Assembly (NCBI GenBank): GCA_017479935.1
Contig: JAFVBO010000049.1
Coordinates: forward strand, 62,001-126,000
DNA from: Lachnospiraceae bacterium
GTDB lineage: Bacteria > Bacillota > Clostridia > Lachnospirales > Lachnospiraceae
Length of the DNA stretch: 64,000 bases
Direction: 5' to 3'
This document shows positions 33,279 to 42,394 of this stretch, one piece after another. A model generated the notes under the pieces. That model had not been told where the DNA came from and ran no database searches. It saw only the letters and a list, made by a program, of their open reading frames with translations. A program made the translations under genes and the position numbers. Each line of letters begins with the position of its first letter. The stretch's first letter is position 1.

Positions 33279-34334
33279 ATGACAAAGATTGACATTTTTT
33301 CCGGTTTCTTAGGAGCTGGGAAGACAACCCTGATCAAAAAACTGATCTCCGAAGTGTTTGCGGGAGAGAAGGTTGTCCTGATTGAAAACGAATTCGGCGA
33401 TATCGCGATTGACGGCGGTTTCTTGCAGGATGCCGGCGTTGTGATCAACGAGATGAACTCCGGCTGCATCTGCTGCAGCCTGGTAGGTGATTTCCGCAAA
33501 GCGCTTCACAAGGTTTTAGAGGAGCTGCATCCGGACCGCATTCTGATTGAGCCCTCGGGCGTTGGCAAGCTGAGCGATGTCATTCGTGCCGTGCAGGCTG
33601 TCTCCTCGGATGATGTGGTGCTGAATAGCTTTACCACCGTGGCAGACGCGAAGAAGTGCAAGATGTACATGAAGAACTTCGGCGAGTTCTACAATGATCA
33701 GGTAGAGCATGCCAACTGCATCGTCCTGTCCCGCACCGCGAATATGGCGGAGGATAAGATTGAGGAAGTGGTAGCCATGCTGCGCGAGCACAACCAGGTG
33801 GCGACCATCATCACGACCGACTGGGAGAAGGTGACCGGCCAGCAGATCGTGGAGGCCATGGAGCACACGGATACCCTGGAGGAGGAGCTGGAGAAGCTGG
33901 CGAAGGAAGCCGTGCACGAGCATCATCATCACCACCATCACCACGACGGCGAAGAGTGCGATGACGAGGAGTGCGAGTGCCATCATCACCATCACGACGA
34001 TGATGACGAGGATGAGGAGCACGAGCACCACCACCATCATCATCACGATCACGATGCGGATGAAATCTTCACCAGCTGGGGCATGGAAACCAGCAAGACT
34101 TTTACCCAGGATGAGATCAAGGCTATTCTGGCCGCGCTGGGAGATGAGGCGAAATACGGCATCGTCCTTCGTGCTAAGGGCATTGTGGCCGGCAAGGATG
34201 GTGAATGGATCCACTTTGATTATGTTCCGGAAGAGACCAGTGTCCGCACCGGCAGCGCGATCGTGCGTGGACGCTTCTGCGTGATCGGTTCTGAGTTAAA
34301 GGACAAAGCTTTAAAGGAGTTGTTCCAGGCATAA
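33279..34334 (+). CDS. CobW/G3E-family GTPase with His-rich metal-binding region
   Basis: A 351-residue COG0523 GTPase, a metal-delivery or metal-insertion chaperone family acting in the cytoplasm. Walker A is GFLGAGKT (9-16), the metal motif CICC is at residues 63-66 (the family CxCC) and a Walker B-like ILIEPSG follows. Between the GTPase and C-terminal CobW_C domains (about 208-260) is a stretch of three His clusters mixed with Asp, Glu and Cys, which should bind zinc, nickel or cobalt strongly. Length fits the family. The next gene, 34 bases on, is also CobW-like, so the two probably act together on the same metal. Which metal is not shown; zinc is the commonest (family knowledge). Confidence 0.9.
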   Translation: MTKIDIFSGFLGAGKTTLIKKLISEVFAGEKVVLIENEFGDIAIDGGFLQDAGVVINEMNSGCICCSLVGDFRKALHKVLEELHPDRILIEPSGVGKLSDVIRAVQAVSSDDVVLNSFTTVADAKKCKMYMKNFGEFYNDQVEHANCIVLSRTANMAEDKIEEVVAMLREHNQVATIITTDWEKVTGQQIVEAMEHTDTLEEELEKLAKEAVHEHHHHHHHHDGEECDDEECECHHHHHDDDDEDEEHEHHHHHHHDHDADEIFTSWGMETSKTFTQDEIKAILAALGDEAKYGIVLRAKGIVAGKDGEWIHFDYVPEETSVRTGSAIVRGRFCVIGSELKDKALKELFQA

Positions 34335-34368
34335 AGAAAACGGCCGTCAGGCCGCATGGGGGTAAAAT

Positions 34369-35316
34369 ATGCAGGAAGATATGCCGGTATATGTCTTTAC
34401 CGGATTTCTGGAAGCGGGAAAGACCAGCTTCATCCAGTCGACGCTGGAGGACAAGCGTTTTAACAGCGGCGAGCGCACGCTCATTCTGCTGTGCGAGGAG
34501 GGCGAGGAAGAATTCGATTTCTCCAAGCCTGGCATGGATACGGTCTTTGTCGAAACCATCGAGAATGAGGCGGATCTGACGCCGGACCGCTTAAAAGCGC
34601 TGGAGGCAAAACATAACGCGGAGCGTGTGATCGTGGAATACAACGGGATGTGGATGCTGGCAAGCCTCTACAACAACTTCCCGGAGCATTGGTTGCTGTA
34701 TCAGGAGCTGATGTTTGCGGACGCGACCACGTTTATGGCCTACAACCTGAACATGAGAAACCTGATGGTGGATAAGCTGGCCGGCGCGGAGCTGGTGGTG
34801 TTTAACCGCTTTGACAAATCCATGGACAAGATGGAGTTCCACAAGATTGTCCGGGCCATCAGCCGCCGCACGGATATCGCCTATGAATATCCGAACGGTT
34901 TCACGGAATACGATGACATTGAGGATCCGTTGCCCTTTGATATCGACGCGCCGATCGTGGAGATCAAGATGGAGGATTACGCCCTCTGGTACCGGGATGT
35001 CTCCGAGGATCCGAAGAAATACGACGGAAAGACGATCCGTGTATCCGCCATGGCGGCGCGCAACAAGCGTCTTCCGGAGGGAAGCTTCGTGATGGGGCGC
35101 CCTGTCATGACCTGCTGCGAGGCGGATATCCAGTTCATGGGCTTCGTGTATCAGTACGCGAAGGAGTCGGAGTTGGAGATGCCGGCCTGGTATGAGATGC
35201 AGGGAACCATGCGCTATAAGTTTAACCGCATGTACGGCAAGAAGGGCCCGGTGATCGAGGTGGAGTCCATGACACCCGTAGAGAAGCCGGAAAATGAAGT
35301 GGCAACCTTCTATTGA
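34369..35316 (+). CDS. CobW-like GTPase fused to TIGR03943/DUF1980-like C-terminal domain
   Basis: A 315-residue protein. The N-terminal half is a CobW-type P-loop domain (Walker A GFLEAGKT, 12-19; VIVEYNGMW as the Walker B-like strand; NRFD as the base-recognition motif), but the CxCC metal motif is absent. The C-terminal half (about 220-300: IRVSAMAARNKRLPEGSFVMG, VMTCCEADIQFMGFV) resembles the C-terminal domain of TIGR03943/DUF1980 proteins, normally a separate membrane protein next to CobW genes. The CC pair may bind metal. No membrane helix. A fusion of two functionally linked families, so probably a partner of the upstream His-rich GTPase. Confidence 0.75.
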   Translation: MQEDMPVYVFTGFLEAGKTSFIQSTLEDKRFNSGERTLILLCEEGEEEFDFSKPGMDTVFVETIENEADLTPDRLKALEAKHNAERVIVEYNGMWMLASLYNNFPEHWLLYQELMFADATTFMAYNLNMRNLMVDKLAGAELVVFNRFDKSMDKMEFHKIVRAISRRTDIAYEYPNGFTEYDDIEDPLPFDIDAPIVEIKMEDYALWYRDVSEDPKKYDGKTIRVSAMAARNKRLPEGSFVMGRPVMTCCEADIQFMGFVYQYAKESELEMPAWYEMQGTMRYKFNRMYGKKGPVIEVESMTPVEKPENEVATFY

Positions 35317-35327
35317 TGATTCAGAAA

Positions 35328-35395
35328 GCGGCAAAAACATAAGCGGCAGGTGATCCGTAAATAGCGAATCCCTGCTTTATGTTTTGCCGCGTTTT
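35328..35395 (+). terminator. Long terminator after the CobW pair
   Basis: GCGGCAAAAACATAAGC...CAGG (35328-35351) pairs with CCTGCTTTATGTTTTGCCGC (35371-35390), followed by GTTTTG. Confidence 0.75.
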
Positions 35396-35397
35396 GT

Positions 35398-35540
35398 TAT
35401 AATACAATTGTACAGCACGGCTATGCAGCCCCCATGCAGCGCTGGTGCGCTGCACCACAGGACATGCTAGCTGATGGATTGCTGCGTTGTTTCGTGGCCA
35501 CTTTTCTATGTGCTTTTGTATAGACATATTGAATAGCCGC
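35398..35540 (+). ncRNA. Degenerate relative of the structured element at 5262-5440
   Basis: TATAAT (35398-35403, no strong -35) is followed by CAGCACGGCTATGCAG (35413-35428), matching 15 of 16 bases of 5452-5467. Further on, GGCCACTTTTC...TGCTTTTGTATAG (35496-35523) resembles the 3' arm of P2 in the first element. CTATGCA (35421-35427) can pair with TGTATAG (35517-35523), the counterpart of P2. An inner perfect hairpin GCAGCGC/GCGCTGC (35436-35442/35447-35453) has no equivalent there. CGGCTAT (35418-35424) can alternatively pair with ATAGCCG (35533-35539). Similarity is by eye and modest. Confidence 0.4.
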
Positions 35541-35573
35541 GACAGGATTACATTGTAAGGAATGGAGAAAAGA

Positions 35574-36266
35574 ATGCCGGGATATACCATGCATTTGGCG
35601 GAGGCAGCGATGCTTCTGCCCAAACTGAAAAAACTGTATCATACGGATGAGAAATGGGAAAACCGGTTTCTTTTGGGGACGCTTCTGCCGGATACGAAAA
35701 TCCGGGGTGATAAAAAGGAGTCTCATTTCTGGGCGGCGGAAGATCTGGACAAGATGGCGCGCGCCCCTAAAATCGAACTCTTTTTAGACAAATACGGGAG
35801 CCGACTGCCAGAGCCCTGCCTGTTAGGCTATTATGCCCACCTGTATCTGGACAGCAAATATGTCACGGATTTTTGGCCGGATATGTTAGCGTTTTTTGAT
35901 GCGAACGGACAGGAGGCGGAAAAGACGACGGAGATCACGATGGTTCACGTGGCGAAGACGGGGGAAAACGTGCCGATAAAGGATTTCTATTCTGTGGAAT
36001 ACTACTACGGGGATTACAACCGGATGAACAAGTACTTCTTTGACCGCTATCCCATCCGGGTTCCGGTTTATGAGGAAGGATTTGATCCGGGGATCGACGA
36101 AGTGAAGATGAAGCACATGCACCGGGTGTTAGGGGAGCTGGATATGCTGGCGAGGGAACTGGATCACCCTTTTCCAGGACCGGTCCGCGTGTTTGACGTG
36201 GAAGCGTTTGATCGCTTTATCGCAAGGAACGCGGAGGAGTTTCTGGAGAAATTGAGAGCGATCTGA
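35574..36266 (+). CDS. Putative zinc-dependent phospholipase C-like hydrolase
   Basis: A 230-residue cytoplasmic protein without signal peptide. The spacing of conserved-looking residues (His in YTMHLAEA, Asp in LLPDTK, His in SHFW, and HLYLDS with H and D four residues apart) fits the zinc ligands of the phospholipase C / S1-P1 nuclease fold, a pattern common in small uncharacterised clostridial proteins. ATG 35574 has GGAG 7 bases upstream; an ATG at 35562 is less well placed. The substrate is unknown and the family call is inference. Confidence 0.55.
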   Translation: MPGYTMHLAEAAMLLPKLKKLYHTDEKWENRFLLGTLLPDTKIRGDKKESHFWAAEDLDKMARAPKIELFLDKYGSRLPEPCLLGYYAHLYLDSKYVTDFWPDMLAFFDANGQEAEKTTEITMVHVAKTGENVPIKDFYSVEYYYGDYNRMNKYFFDRYPIRVPVYEEGFDPGIDEVKMKHMHRVLGELDMLARELDHPFPGPVRVFDVEAFDRFIARNAEEFLEKLRAI

Positions 36267-36327
36267 GAAGAAACATCCCGTTTTTGATGCGCACGAATGC
36301 GGATTGGTGTCGGATATCTGACGGCAT

Positions 36328-36346
36328 CTAAGGAATTGTTCCTTAG
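36328..36346. terminator. Short perfect hairpin ahead of the LytTR gene
   Basis: CTAAGGAA, TTG, TTCCTTAG; followed by TTTGTTA. A weak terminator, or a palindromic protein-binding site before the LytTR/GHKL pair. Confidence 0.45.
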
Positions 36347-36413
36347 TTTGTTACACGAAAAGACTCGCGAGTGAGCTGACTGCACGCCAGAATACAAACA
36401 GGAGATAAAGGAA

Positions 36414-37124
36414 ATGGTTAAAATAGCTCTTGTCGATGATGATACGGAACAACTGGAGACATTGCAATCCTTTATCCGGAGATATATGGAAGAAAAAGGG
36501 GAGACGATCGAAGCCGTTCCTTATAGGAGCGGTGTCGATTTTCTGTCCGAGTATAAAGCTAACTTCGATATTGTTTTCCTTGATATCGAAATGCCTGGGA
36601 CGAATGGCATGGAAACAGCCAGGGAGGTCAGAAATGTTGACCAGAGCGTCGTGATTGTGTTCATCACCCAGATGGCGCAGTACGCGATCAAAGGCTATGA
36701 GGTAAACGCCGTTGATTTTGTGTTGAAGCCGGTGAATTATTTTCAGTTCAGCACCAAACTGGACAAGGCGATTGCCTTTTCTGCAAAAAGAGCCGAACGA
36801 ACCTTTATGGTTACACACTATGACGAAGTGTATAAGCTAAGGGCTTCTGAGGTCTATTATATCGAAAAAGACAAAAACTATTTGGTGTTTCATGCGAAGG
36901 AAGGGGATTTTACCTGCCGCGGGACGATCACGGAATATGAAAAGGAACTTGCCCCCATTGGCTTTGCCAAGCCGATCAATGGCTGTCTGGTGAATCTGTT
37001 TTATGTTACCCAGATTAAAGAAGGGCTGGTTTGTGTCAATAAAGACATTTATCTGCCGATCAGCAGAACGCAGAAAAAGGCGTTCATGAAAGAGTGCCTG
37101 GAATACTTTTCAAGGGGGAAATAA
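36414..37124 (+). CDS. LytTR-family response regulator
   Basis: A 236-residue regulator with receiver domain (acidic LVDDD, Asp57 in FDIVFLDIEM, Lys in LKPVNY) and LytTR domain (VYYIEKDKNYLVFH, FAKPINGCLVNLFYV, LPISRTQKKAF). AGGAGATAAAGGAA precedes the ATG. The kinase starts 3 bases after its stop. Coding sequence is more AT-rich than the neighbouring genes, as is the kinase's, which might mean separate origin. Confidence 0.93.
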   Translation: MVKIALVDDDTEQLETLQSFIRRYMEEKGETIEAVPYRSGVDFLSEYKANFDIVFLDIEMPGTNGMETAREVRNVDQSVVIVFITQMAQYAIKGYEVNAVDFVLKPVNYFQFSTKLDKAIAFSAKRAERTFMVTHYDEVYKLRASEVYYIEKDKNYLVFHAKEGDFTCRGTITEYEKELAPIGFAKPINGCLVNLFYVTQIKEGLVCVNKDIYLPISRTQKKAFMKECLEYFSRGK

Positions 37125-37127
37125 AAA

Positions 37128-38456
37128 ATGAATATAACCACCGTTACCCGGCTGGGACTCCGATTTTTATTCGAACTCATTGCGGCGGAAGTCTTTTTTT
37201 GCGCTGGGTTTCCCAGGCGAAAAAACTATATCCTGCGTTTTGCCTCTGGTCTGGCCGTCACCTGTGTAATCTCCGGCCTGGCCTATTGGGGATCCAGCGT
37301 TGTACAGGCAAAAGCCTTGCAGAGTATTGTTTTCTTCTTCCCAATTACCTTCACTTGGGCGGCCTCGTTGGCGATAATCTGTTTTTCCTTTGATGTCGGA
37401 TGGAAAGAGCTTCTCTTCGTTGGAATTGGTGCGTATAATCTGCAACATCTGGGATATTCCATCTATTCCATTCTGTCTTATATGTCCAAGACTTATGCTG
37501 GGAAAGCCTTAAGTGAGTTTTGGCTGTCAAGTCTGATCCATGCGTTGGTCATGATTTCGCTGGACGTGTTTTTCTATTTCTTCTTTCTGCGGCAGAGGAT
37601 GAACCAGGTTGAGATAAAGGAAAAAGATGAGCGCATGATTGTCCTGGCAGGAATTACCCTGTTCGTGAACGTGTTGCTCAGCAATAGCACGCACGTGGAT
37701 ATTGTCACCCCGACTAGTGAATACATTACCCGTGTCCTTTGCAGGGCATATAGCATTTCCTGCTGCATTCTGAGCCTGGCGGTTTTATTCGCCTATGGTC
37801 ATCAGAACTGGATCACGAGAGAAAACAAAATGCTGGAATCGCTTCTTTATATGGAAAGAAAGCAGAGGCAAACGTTCAAGGATAATCTGGAAGTCATCAA
37901 TTTGAAATGCCATGACATCAAGCATCAGATTTCTCTTCTGAAGGGGATAGACAACCGTGATGAAAGAAACCGGACGATCACGGAGCTGGAGGATGCCGTC
38001 ACGATTTATGACAGCCATGTGAAGACGGGGAATGATGTGCTGGATCTGATATTGACCGAGAAAACCCTGATCTGCCAGAAGTATAAAATACAGCTGAATA
38101 TCATCGCGGATGGGGAAAAGCTTTCCTTCCTTTCCCATTCCGATATTTATTCCTTGTTTGGCAACGCGATCGATAACGCAATTGAGAGTCTGAAGGAAGT
38201 GGAGGAAGAAAAGCGATTTATCTCTCTTCGGATTTTCAGCCGCGGAAATATGCTGTTTATCCATGAGGATAATTACTGCTCTTCGGAACTGGACTTTGAG
38301 GACGGACTACCGGTCACGACCAAAGAGGACAAAAACTATCACGGCTTTGGCGTGCGTAGCATCCAGTATATTGTTTCCCGTTACGGGGGAGAGATGGAAA
38401 TGAAGGTTATCGACAGTGCCTTCACGTTGGATATCGCGTTCCTTCTGGGGGCGTAA
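37128..38456 (+). CDS. GHKL-type sensor histidine kinase
   Basis: A 442-residue kinase with six or seven membrane helices (about 10-225), phospho-acceptor His in NLKCHDIKHQISLL, N box GNAIDNAIESLKEVEEE and G box GFGVRSIQYIVSRYGG. Operon partner of the regulator just upstream. A terminator follows, then the secreted GH3 gene. Confidence 0.92.
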   Translation: MNITTVTRLGLRFLFELIAAEVFFCAGFPRRKNYILRFASGLAVTCVISGLAYWGSSVVQAKALQSIVFFFPITFTWAASLAIICFSFDVGWKELLFVGIGAYNLQHLGYSIYSILSYMSKTYAGKALSEFWLSSLIHALVMISLDVFFYFFFLRQRMNQVEIKEKDERMIVLAGITLFVNVLLSNSTHVDIVTPTSEYITRVLCRAYSISCCILSLAVLFAYGHQNWITRENKMLESLLYMERKQRQTFKDNLEVINLKCHDIKHQISLLKGIDNRDERNRTITELEDAVTIYDSHVKTGNDVLDLILTEKTLICQKYKIQLNIIADGEKLSFLSHSDIYSLFGNAIDNAIESLKEVEEEKRFISLRIFSRGNMLFIHEDNYCSSELDFEDGLPVTTKEDKNYHGFGVRSIQYIVSRYGGEMEMKVIDSAFTLDIAFLLGA

Positions 38457-38476
38457 TGAACGCATACTTGAACAAA

Positions 38477-38514
38477 GAAGCGGGCTGCCGGCCGTTGGGC
38501 TGGCAGCCCGCTTC
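38477..38514. terminator. Terminator after the LytTR/GHKL pair
   Basis: GAAGCGGGCTGCC (38477-38489) pairs with GGCAGCCCGCTTC (38502-38514), followed by TTGC. Confidence 0.75.
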
Positions 38515-38762
38515 TTGCACAAGGCCGTCTAAAGGTTACTGTCATCTGTTGGTGGCGGGCGGCCCTCTGCAGGCGGGCAGGGTGGATTGACATCCTCCCT
38601 GCTCGATTACCTCTTCTCGATAGCGTCTTCCTGACCTTGTTTACCAGAAAAACGACCGGTTTTACCAATTTTCGTCTCCGGAAGGAATCTGTGATAGGAT
38701 CTTCTCAACATACATGTATGCGCGCGAAAAACATGGACACAAAACCAAAGGAGGAAGACTTT
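38515..38762 (+). other. Intergenic stretch before the second GH3 gene
   Basis: 248 bases with no gene. It contains TTGACA (38588-38593) without a matching -10 at 16-18 bp. No confident promoter or structure was found, although the GH3 gene must be transcribed from here or by read-through. Confidence 0.4.
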
Positions 38763-41700
38763 ATGGAAACCAAGAAGAGATTTGCCGCCAAGGCAATGTC
38801 CGGGTTATTTGCTTCCACGATGGCGTTAAGCTTATGCGTGACACCGCTTGTCGCAAGCGCCAATATGGAGGATCTCCTGGACAAAGAAAAAACGTACACT
38901 ACCGATTATGAGTCCTTTGCAGCAGAGATTCAGGCTGCCGCGGAACTCAACAAACAGATCGAGGCCGAAGGCGTCGTCATGCTGAAAAACAGCACGCCGG
39001 GTAAAGCACCGTTTTCTCAGGAGGATAAGATCACGGTTCTTGGCCGTTATTCAACTTCTCCGTCCTACGGTGGTGCCGGTTCAGGATCTTCCAAATTACC
39101 TGGCAGCGGCTTAGTGGGAGAAGAGTACATCAGACAGACCCCAGCGGATGTTTTCGCAGGCTTGGAGCAAGGCGGCCTTTCCTATAACGAAGCCGTAAAG
39201 AACATCTATCTCGAATTAGGCAAAGTGAATTTTGAGGACGGAGTTTACATGGAGCAAGCGGAAGACGGCGATGCCGAGTATGCCGGTGTCATGTATAAAG
39301 ATGCCGCCGAGGGAACGCTTGCAGCGGCAGAAAGCACCTATGAAGAATACAACAACGCCGTCCTTGTTTTCGCCAGAAGCGGTCAGGAAGGCAGAGACAA
39401 CGGTGCCTATAATGTAGGCCAGGGTCACAGTGACATCACGGACCATGTCCTTGAGCTGAACGACAACGAAAGAGCCATGGTTGCTTACGCGAAGAAGCAC
39501 TTTGACAAGGTTGTTATTATCCTGAACAGCCCGAATGCTATGGAAGTCGGCGATCTGCAGAAGGATGACGAGATTACCGCTATCTACTGGATTGGCCAGC
39601 CTGGTTGGAATGGCTTCGAAGTGATTGGCGATGTGTTAACCGGAAAGATCAACCCTTCCGGAAAGCTTGTAGACGAATGGTTCAGCAAGTTTGAGTACGA
39701 TCCCACCTGGTACAACTTCGGAAACTATGCCCAGGCACAGAACACGATCGAAGGCTCTACGGAGATCGCCGAGACCAAGACCATTGCCATGTACCTGGAT
39801 CCGGCGGCTTCGATCACAACCAACAAGAACGACTTCGCCATTGACTATGCGGAAGGCATCTATCTGGGATACCGCTACGTAGAGACTGTGTATGAGGCAC
39901 TTGGCGAAGAGGGCGATGCCTGGATCGAGGAAGTGCTTACCTATCCTTTCGGTTACGGTTTAAGCTACACCACCTTTGACCAGAAGATCAAAGCTGTCGA
40001 AGGCGACTTAAGCGATCCGGAAGGCAAGTTGAAAGTGACGGTTACCGTGGCCAATACCGGCAGCGTCCCCGGAAAAGAAGTGGTTCAGCTGTATGTTTCC
40101 AAGCCTTATACGACGGATGGTATTGAAAAGGCTGCGATCGATCTGGTAGGCTTTGGAAAAACAGGTGAACTGGCGCCCGGAATGAACGAAGACGTTGAGA
40201 TTGAAATCGAGGTAAAGGATCTGGCTTCTTTCGACTACAACGATGCGAATGAAAACGGACATTGTGGTTATGAGCTGGAAGCAGGCAGCTATATTCTTTC
40301 CGTCCGGTATGATTCTCACGTGGTTGCAGATTCTGCGGAACTGATCGCGGAGAATGCCTTTGACTACGAGGAAGACGACGACGAAAATACGCCCAACAAC
40401 ATCTATTCCCAGAAGGACAACGCCTGGGAGCTTTACAACACCTTATCCTCCAACTGGACGGTCAGTGGCGAAAACCATTATATGACCCGCGGAACAACCG
40501 ACGAGGATTCCACCAACTTAAGTATTCTGGATTTTGCGAAGGCCTCTCATGACATCATGGGTGAGGACGAGGATGCCAAGGAAGCGGCGGCAGAACAGCT
40601 GAAGAAGCTTTCCTGGCTGCTTTACGAAGACAACAACTTCACCGAGGCCGCGATCAACGCAAGACATTCCCAGGAAGGCACAAAGGATGATCCCTGGGGC
40701 GACACCGACAACCGTCTGACGGTTGACGTCGAAACGGACTATGAGAACGTCTGGTTGAGAAGTTACGATGATATCCCGGCTGAATGGACGCAGGCCACCG
40801 AGATCGGCGAGGATCGCATCCAGCTGTACACCCTCCTTGGCGAGCCGATGTATCTGGAAGACGGCAGCGAGAACCCGCTCTGGACGGAGTTCATGAATCA
40901 GCTTACCTATACCGAGATGCTTCTCTTCATCGGCAATGACAACACGCACAGCATGGCGGCTATCGACTCCGTCGGCAAACCGCTGGTTTACTATCCGAAC
41001 GGCCCTTCCCAGATCGATAAGGGTATGGCATGGGCTTGCCCCGTGGTTGTAGCCTCCACCTGGAATGCTGAACTTGCCTATGAGCAAGGCCTGCGCTTTG
41101 GCGATGAGTCCATGTGGCAGGAGCGCGCCAATAAGGGTATGGACAACGGCTGGTACGGACCGGCTCTTGACAATCATCGCAATCCGCTGGCCGGCCGTAA
41201 CTTTGAGTACTTCTCGCAGGATGGCGTTCAGGGCGGTATCATCGCAGCCATGGTCATCAAGGGCGCTGTAGACAAGGGCGTTCACGTAACGGCGAAGCAC
41301 GCCATCATGAACGATCAGGAAACCAACCGTTTTGGTACCTCCACCTTTGTCACCGAGCAGGCCTTCCGCGATATTTATGCGAAGTCCTTCGAATTAACCG
41401 TGAAACTTGGCAACTGCAACGGCTTTATGTCCGCCTTCAACTCCATCGGTCTTGCTTCTTCGTCCGCTTACGCGACAGCGATCCAGCTCTACGAGAACGA
41501 ATGGGGCTTCGATGGCTTCTCTCAGACCGATATGCATCAGAGAGAGTCTTCCTACGGCGATGCTTCCATGTGGTCCGCTTCCATCCTGGCCCGCGGCCAC
41601 AACACTCCTCTTGGCAATGTCAACGAGGATTACAAGAATGGCATTCCGAATGCGGACATGGGTATCTGGGATGCAAGCCTGCGCGATGGCAAGGGCAGCG

Positions 41701-42167
41701 TCCTGATCAAGGGTTCTGCTGAAGCGGCTGCGGAAGATACCGAGAGCCCGACGCAGTGGTACTGGGTGCGTACAACTGCCATGAGAATCATGTACGTCAC
41801 GGCCAACGGCAACGCGATGAGAAACGGCTTCACGCTGAACATGCTGACGCCCGCCGCGATCCAGGGCAAGAACGGCGATGAGATCACGATCGAGAACGTT
41901 GTCAACACGGCTGCTATCGATATGTTCTTAGGCGACGGCTATACCGTTACCGTGGAAGGACTTCCCGCAGGACTGACCTTTGATGCGGAGGCCAACACGA
42001 TTACCGGTAAGATCGAAGCGGAAGCGGGAGAAGGCAACTATACCGTAACCGTACAGGCAAAGGATGCTGAGGGTGCAGAAACGTATCTGAACTGGATCCA
42101 TCTGTCGCAGAACGCACCTTTCGTGATTGAGGGAGAGAAGCCCGCTGAGACGGCGGCAGCTGAGTAA
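38763..42167 (+). CDS. Secreted GH3 glycosidase with permuted domains and Ig-like tail
   Basis: An 1134-residue exported GH3 enzyme. A signal peptide (about 1-32) precedes the alpha/beta domain (EAEGVVMLKNSTPG), the fibronectin-III-like domain (GSVPGKEVVQLYVSKPY) and then the TIM barrel (DNHRNPLAGRNFEYFSQDG; KHAIMNDQETNRFG). Nucleophile Asp923 is in FSQTDMH. The tail (about 1045-1120) has LPAGLTFDAEANTITG, a He_PIG/putative Ig-like adhesion module, and ends in a short Glu/Ala-rich stretch without membrane anchor. Same swapped layout as the enzyme at 26192. AAAGGAGG precedes ATG 38763; an upstream ORF extension is rejected for lack of a ribosome site. Beta-glycosidase activity is family knowledge; the substrate is unknown. 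Confidence 0.88.
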   Translation: METKKRFAAKAMSGLFASTMALSLCVTPLVASANMEDLLDKEKTYTTDYESFAAEIQAAAELNKQIEAEGVVMLKNSTPGKAPFSQEDKITVLGRYSTSPSYGGAGSGSSKLPGSGLVGEEYIRQTPADVFAGLEQGGLSYNEAVKNIYLELGKVNFEDGVYMEQAEDGDAEYAGVMYKDAAEGTLAAAESTYEEYNNAVLVFARSGQEGRDNGAYNVGQGHSDITDHVLELNDNERAMVAYAKKHFDKVVIILNSPNAMEVGDLQKDDEITAIYWIGQPGWNGFEVIGDVLTGKINPSGKLVDEWFSKFEYDPTWYNFGNYAQAQNTIEGSTEIAETKTIAMYLDPAASITTNKNDFAIDYAEGIYLGYRYVETVYEALGEEGDAWIEEVLTYPFGYGLSYTTFDQKIKAVEGDLSDPEGKLKVTVTVANTGSVPGKEVVQLYVSKPYTTDGIEKAAIDLVGFGKTGELAPGMNEDVEIEIEVKDLASFDYNDANENGHCGYELEAGSYILSVRYDSHVVADSAELIAENAFDYEEDDDENTPNNIYSQKDNAWELYNTLSSNWTVSGENHYMTRGTTDEDSTNLSILDFAKASHDIMGEDEDAKEAAAEQLKKLSWLLYEDNNFTEAAINARHSQEGTKDDPWGDTDNRLTVDVETDYENVWLRSYDDIPAEWTQATEIGEDRIQLYTLLGEPMYLEDGSENPLWTEFMNQLTYTEMLLFIGNDNTHSMAAIDSVGKPLVYYPNGPSQIDKGMAWACPVVVASTWNAELAYEQGLRFGDESMWQERANKGMDNGWYGPALDNHRNPLAGRNFEYFSQDGVQGGIIAAMVIKGAVDKGVHVTAKHAIMNDQETNRFGTSTFVTEQAFRDIYAKSFELTVKLGNCNGFMSAFNSIGLASSSAYATAIQLYENEWGFDGFSQTDMHQRESSYGDASMWSASILARGHNTPLGNVNEDYKNGIPNADMGIWDASLRDGKGSVLIKGSAEAAAEDTESPTQWYWVRTTAMRIMYVTANGNAMRNGFTLNMLTPAAIQGKNGDEITIENVVNTAAIDMFLGDGYTVTVEGLPAGLTFDAEANTITGKIEAEAGEGNYTVTVQAKDAEGAETYLNWIHLSQNAPFVIEGEKPAETAAAE

Positions 42168-42199
42168 AATATTAGATTTTTAGGTAACTCAGCGTTAGA

Positions 42200-42249
42200 G
42201 AAATCAGCGGCGTGCCGGTGTGGGTGATTTCACAGGGCCGGCACGTCGC
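42200..42249 (+). other. Possible RNA pseudoknot downstream of GH3
   Basis: GCGGCGTGCCGG (42207-42218) pairs with CCGGCACGTCGC (42238-42249), while GAAATCA (42200-42206) is complementary to TGATTTC (42225-42231) inside its loop. The interleaved order is that of an H-type pseudoknot. Confidence 0.4.
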
Positions 42250-42270
42250 GCCACTTCACGAGAAAAGCGG

Positions 42271-42318
42271 ATAGGGGGAGTTTCATCCCCCTATTCGAAT
42301 AGTTGCACACAACTATTC
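42271..42318 (+). terminator. Two consecutive perfect hairpins
   Basis: ATAGGGGGA/TCCCCCTAT (42271-42279/42286-42294), then GAATAGTTG/CAACTATTC (42297-42305/42310-42318). No T-run. Probably 3'-end processing or termination of the GH3 transcript. A TATAAT at 42340 may be the -10 of the lipoprotein gene, without a good -35. Confidence 0.5.
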
Positions 42319-42394
42319 AGCGCCTGGAACCTGGGCCGGTATAATAATCCCGATGCGGCGCTGTCGCATTGTTGCACAAAGGGAGTTGACCTGC

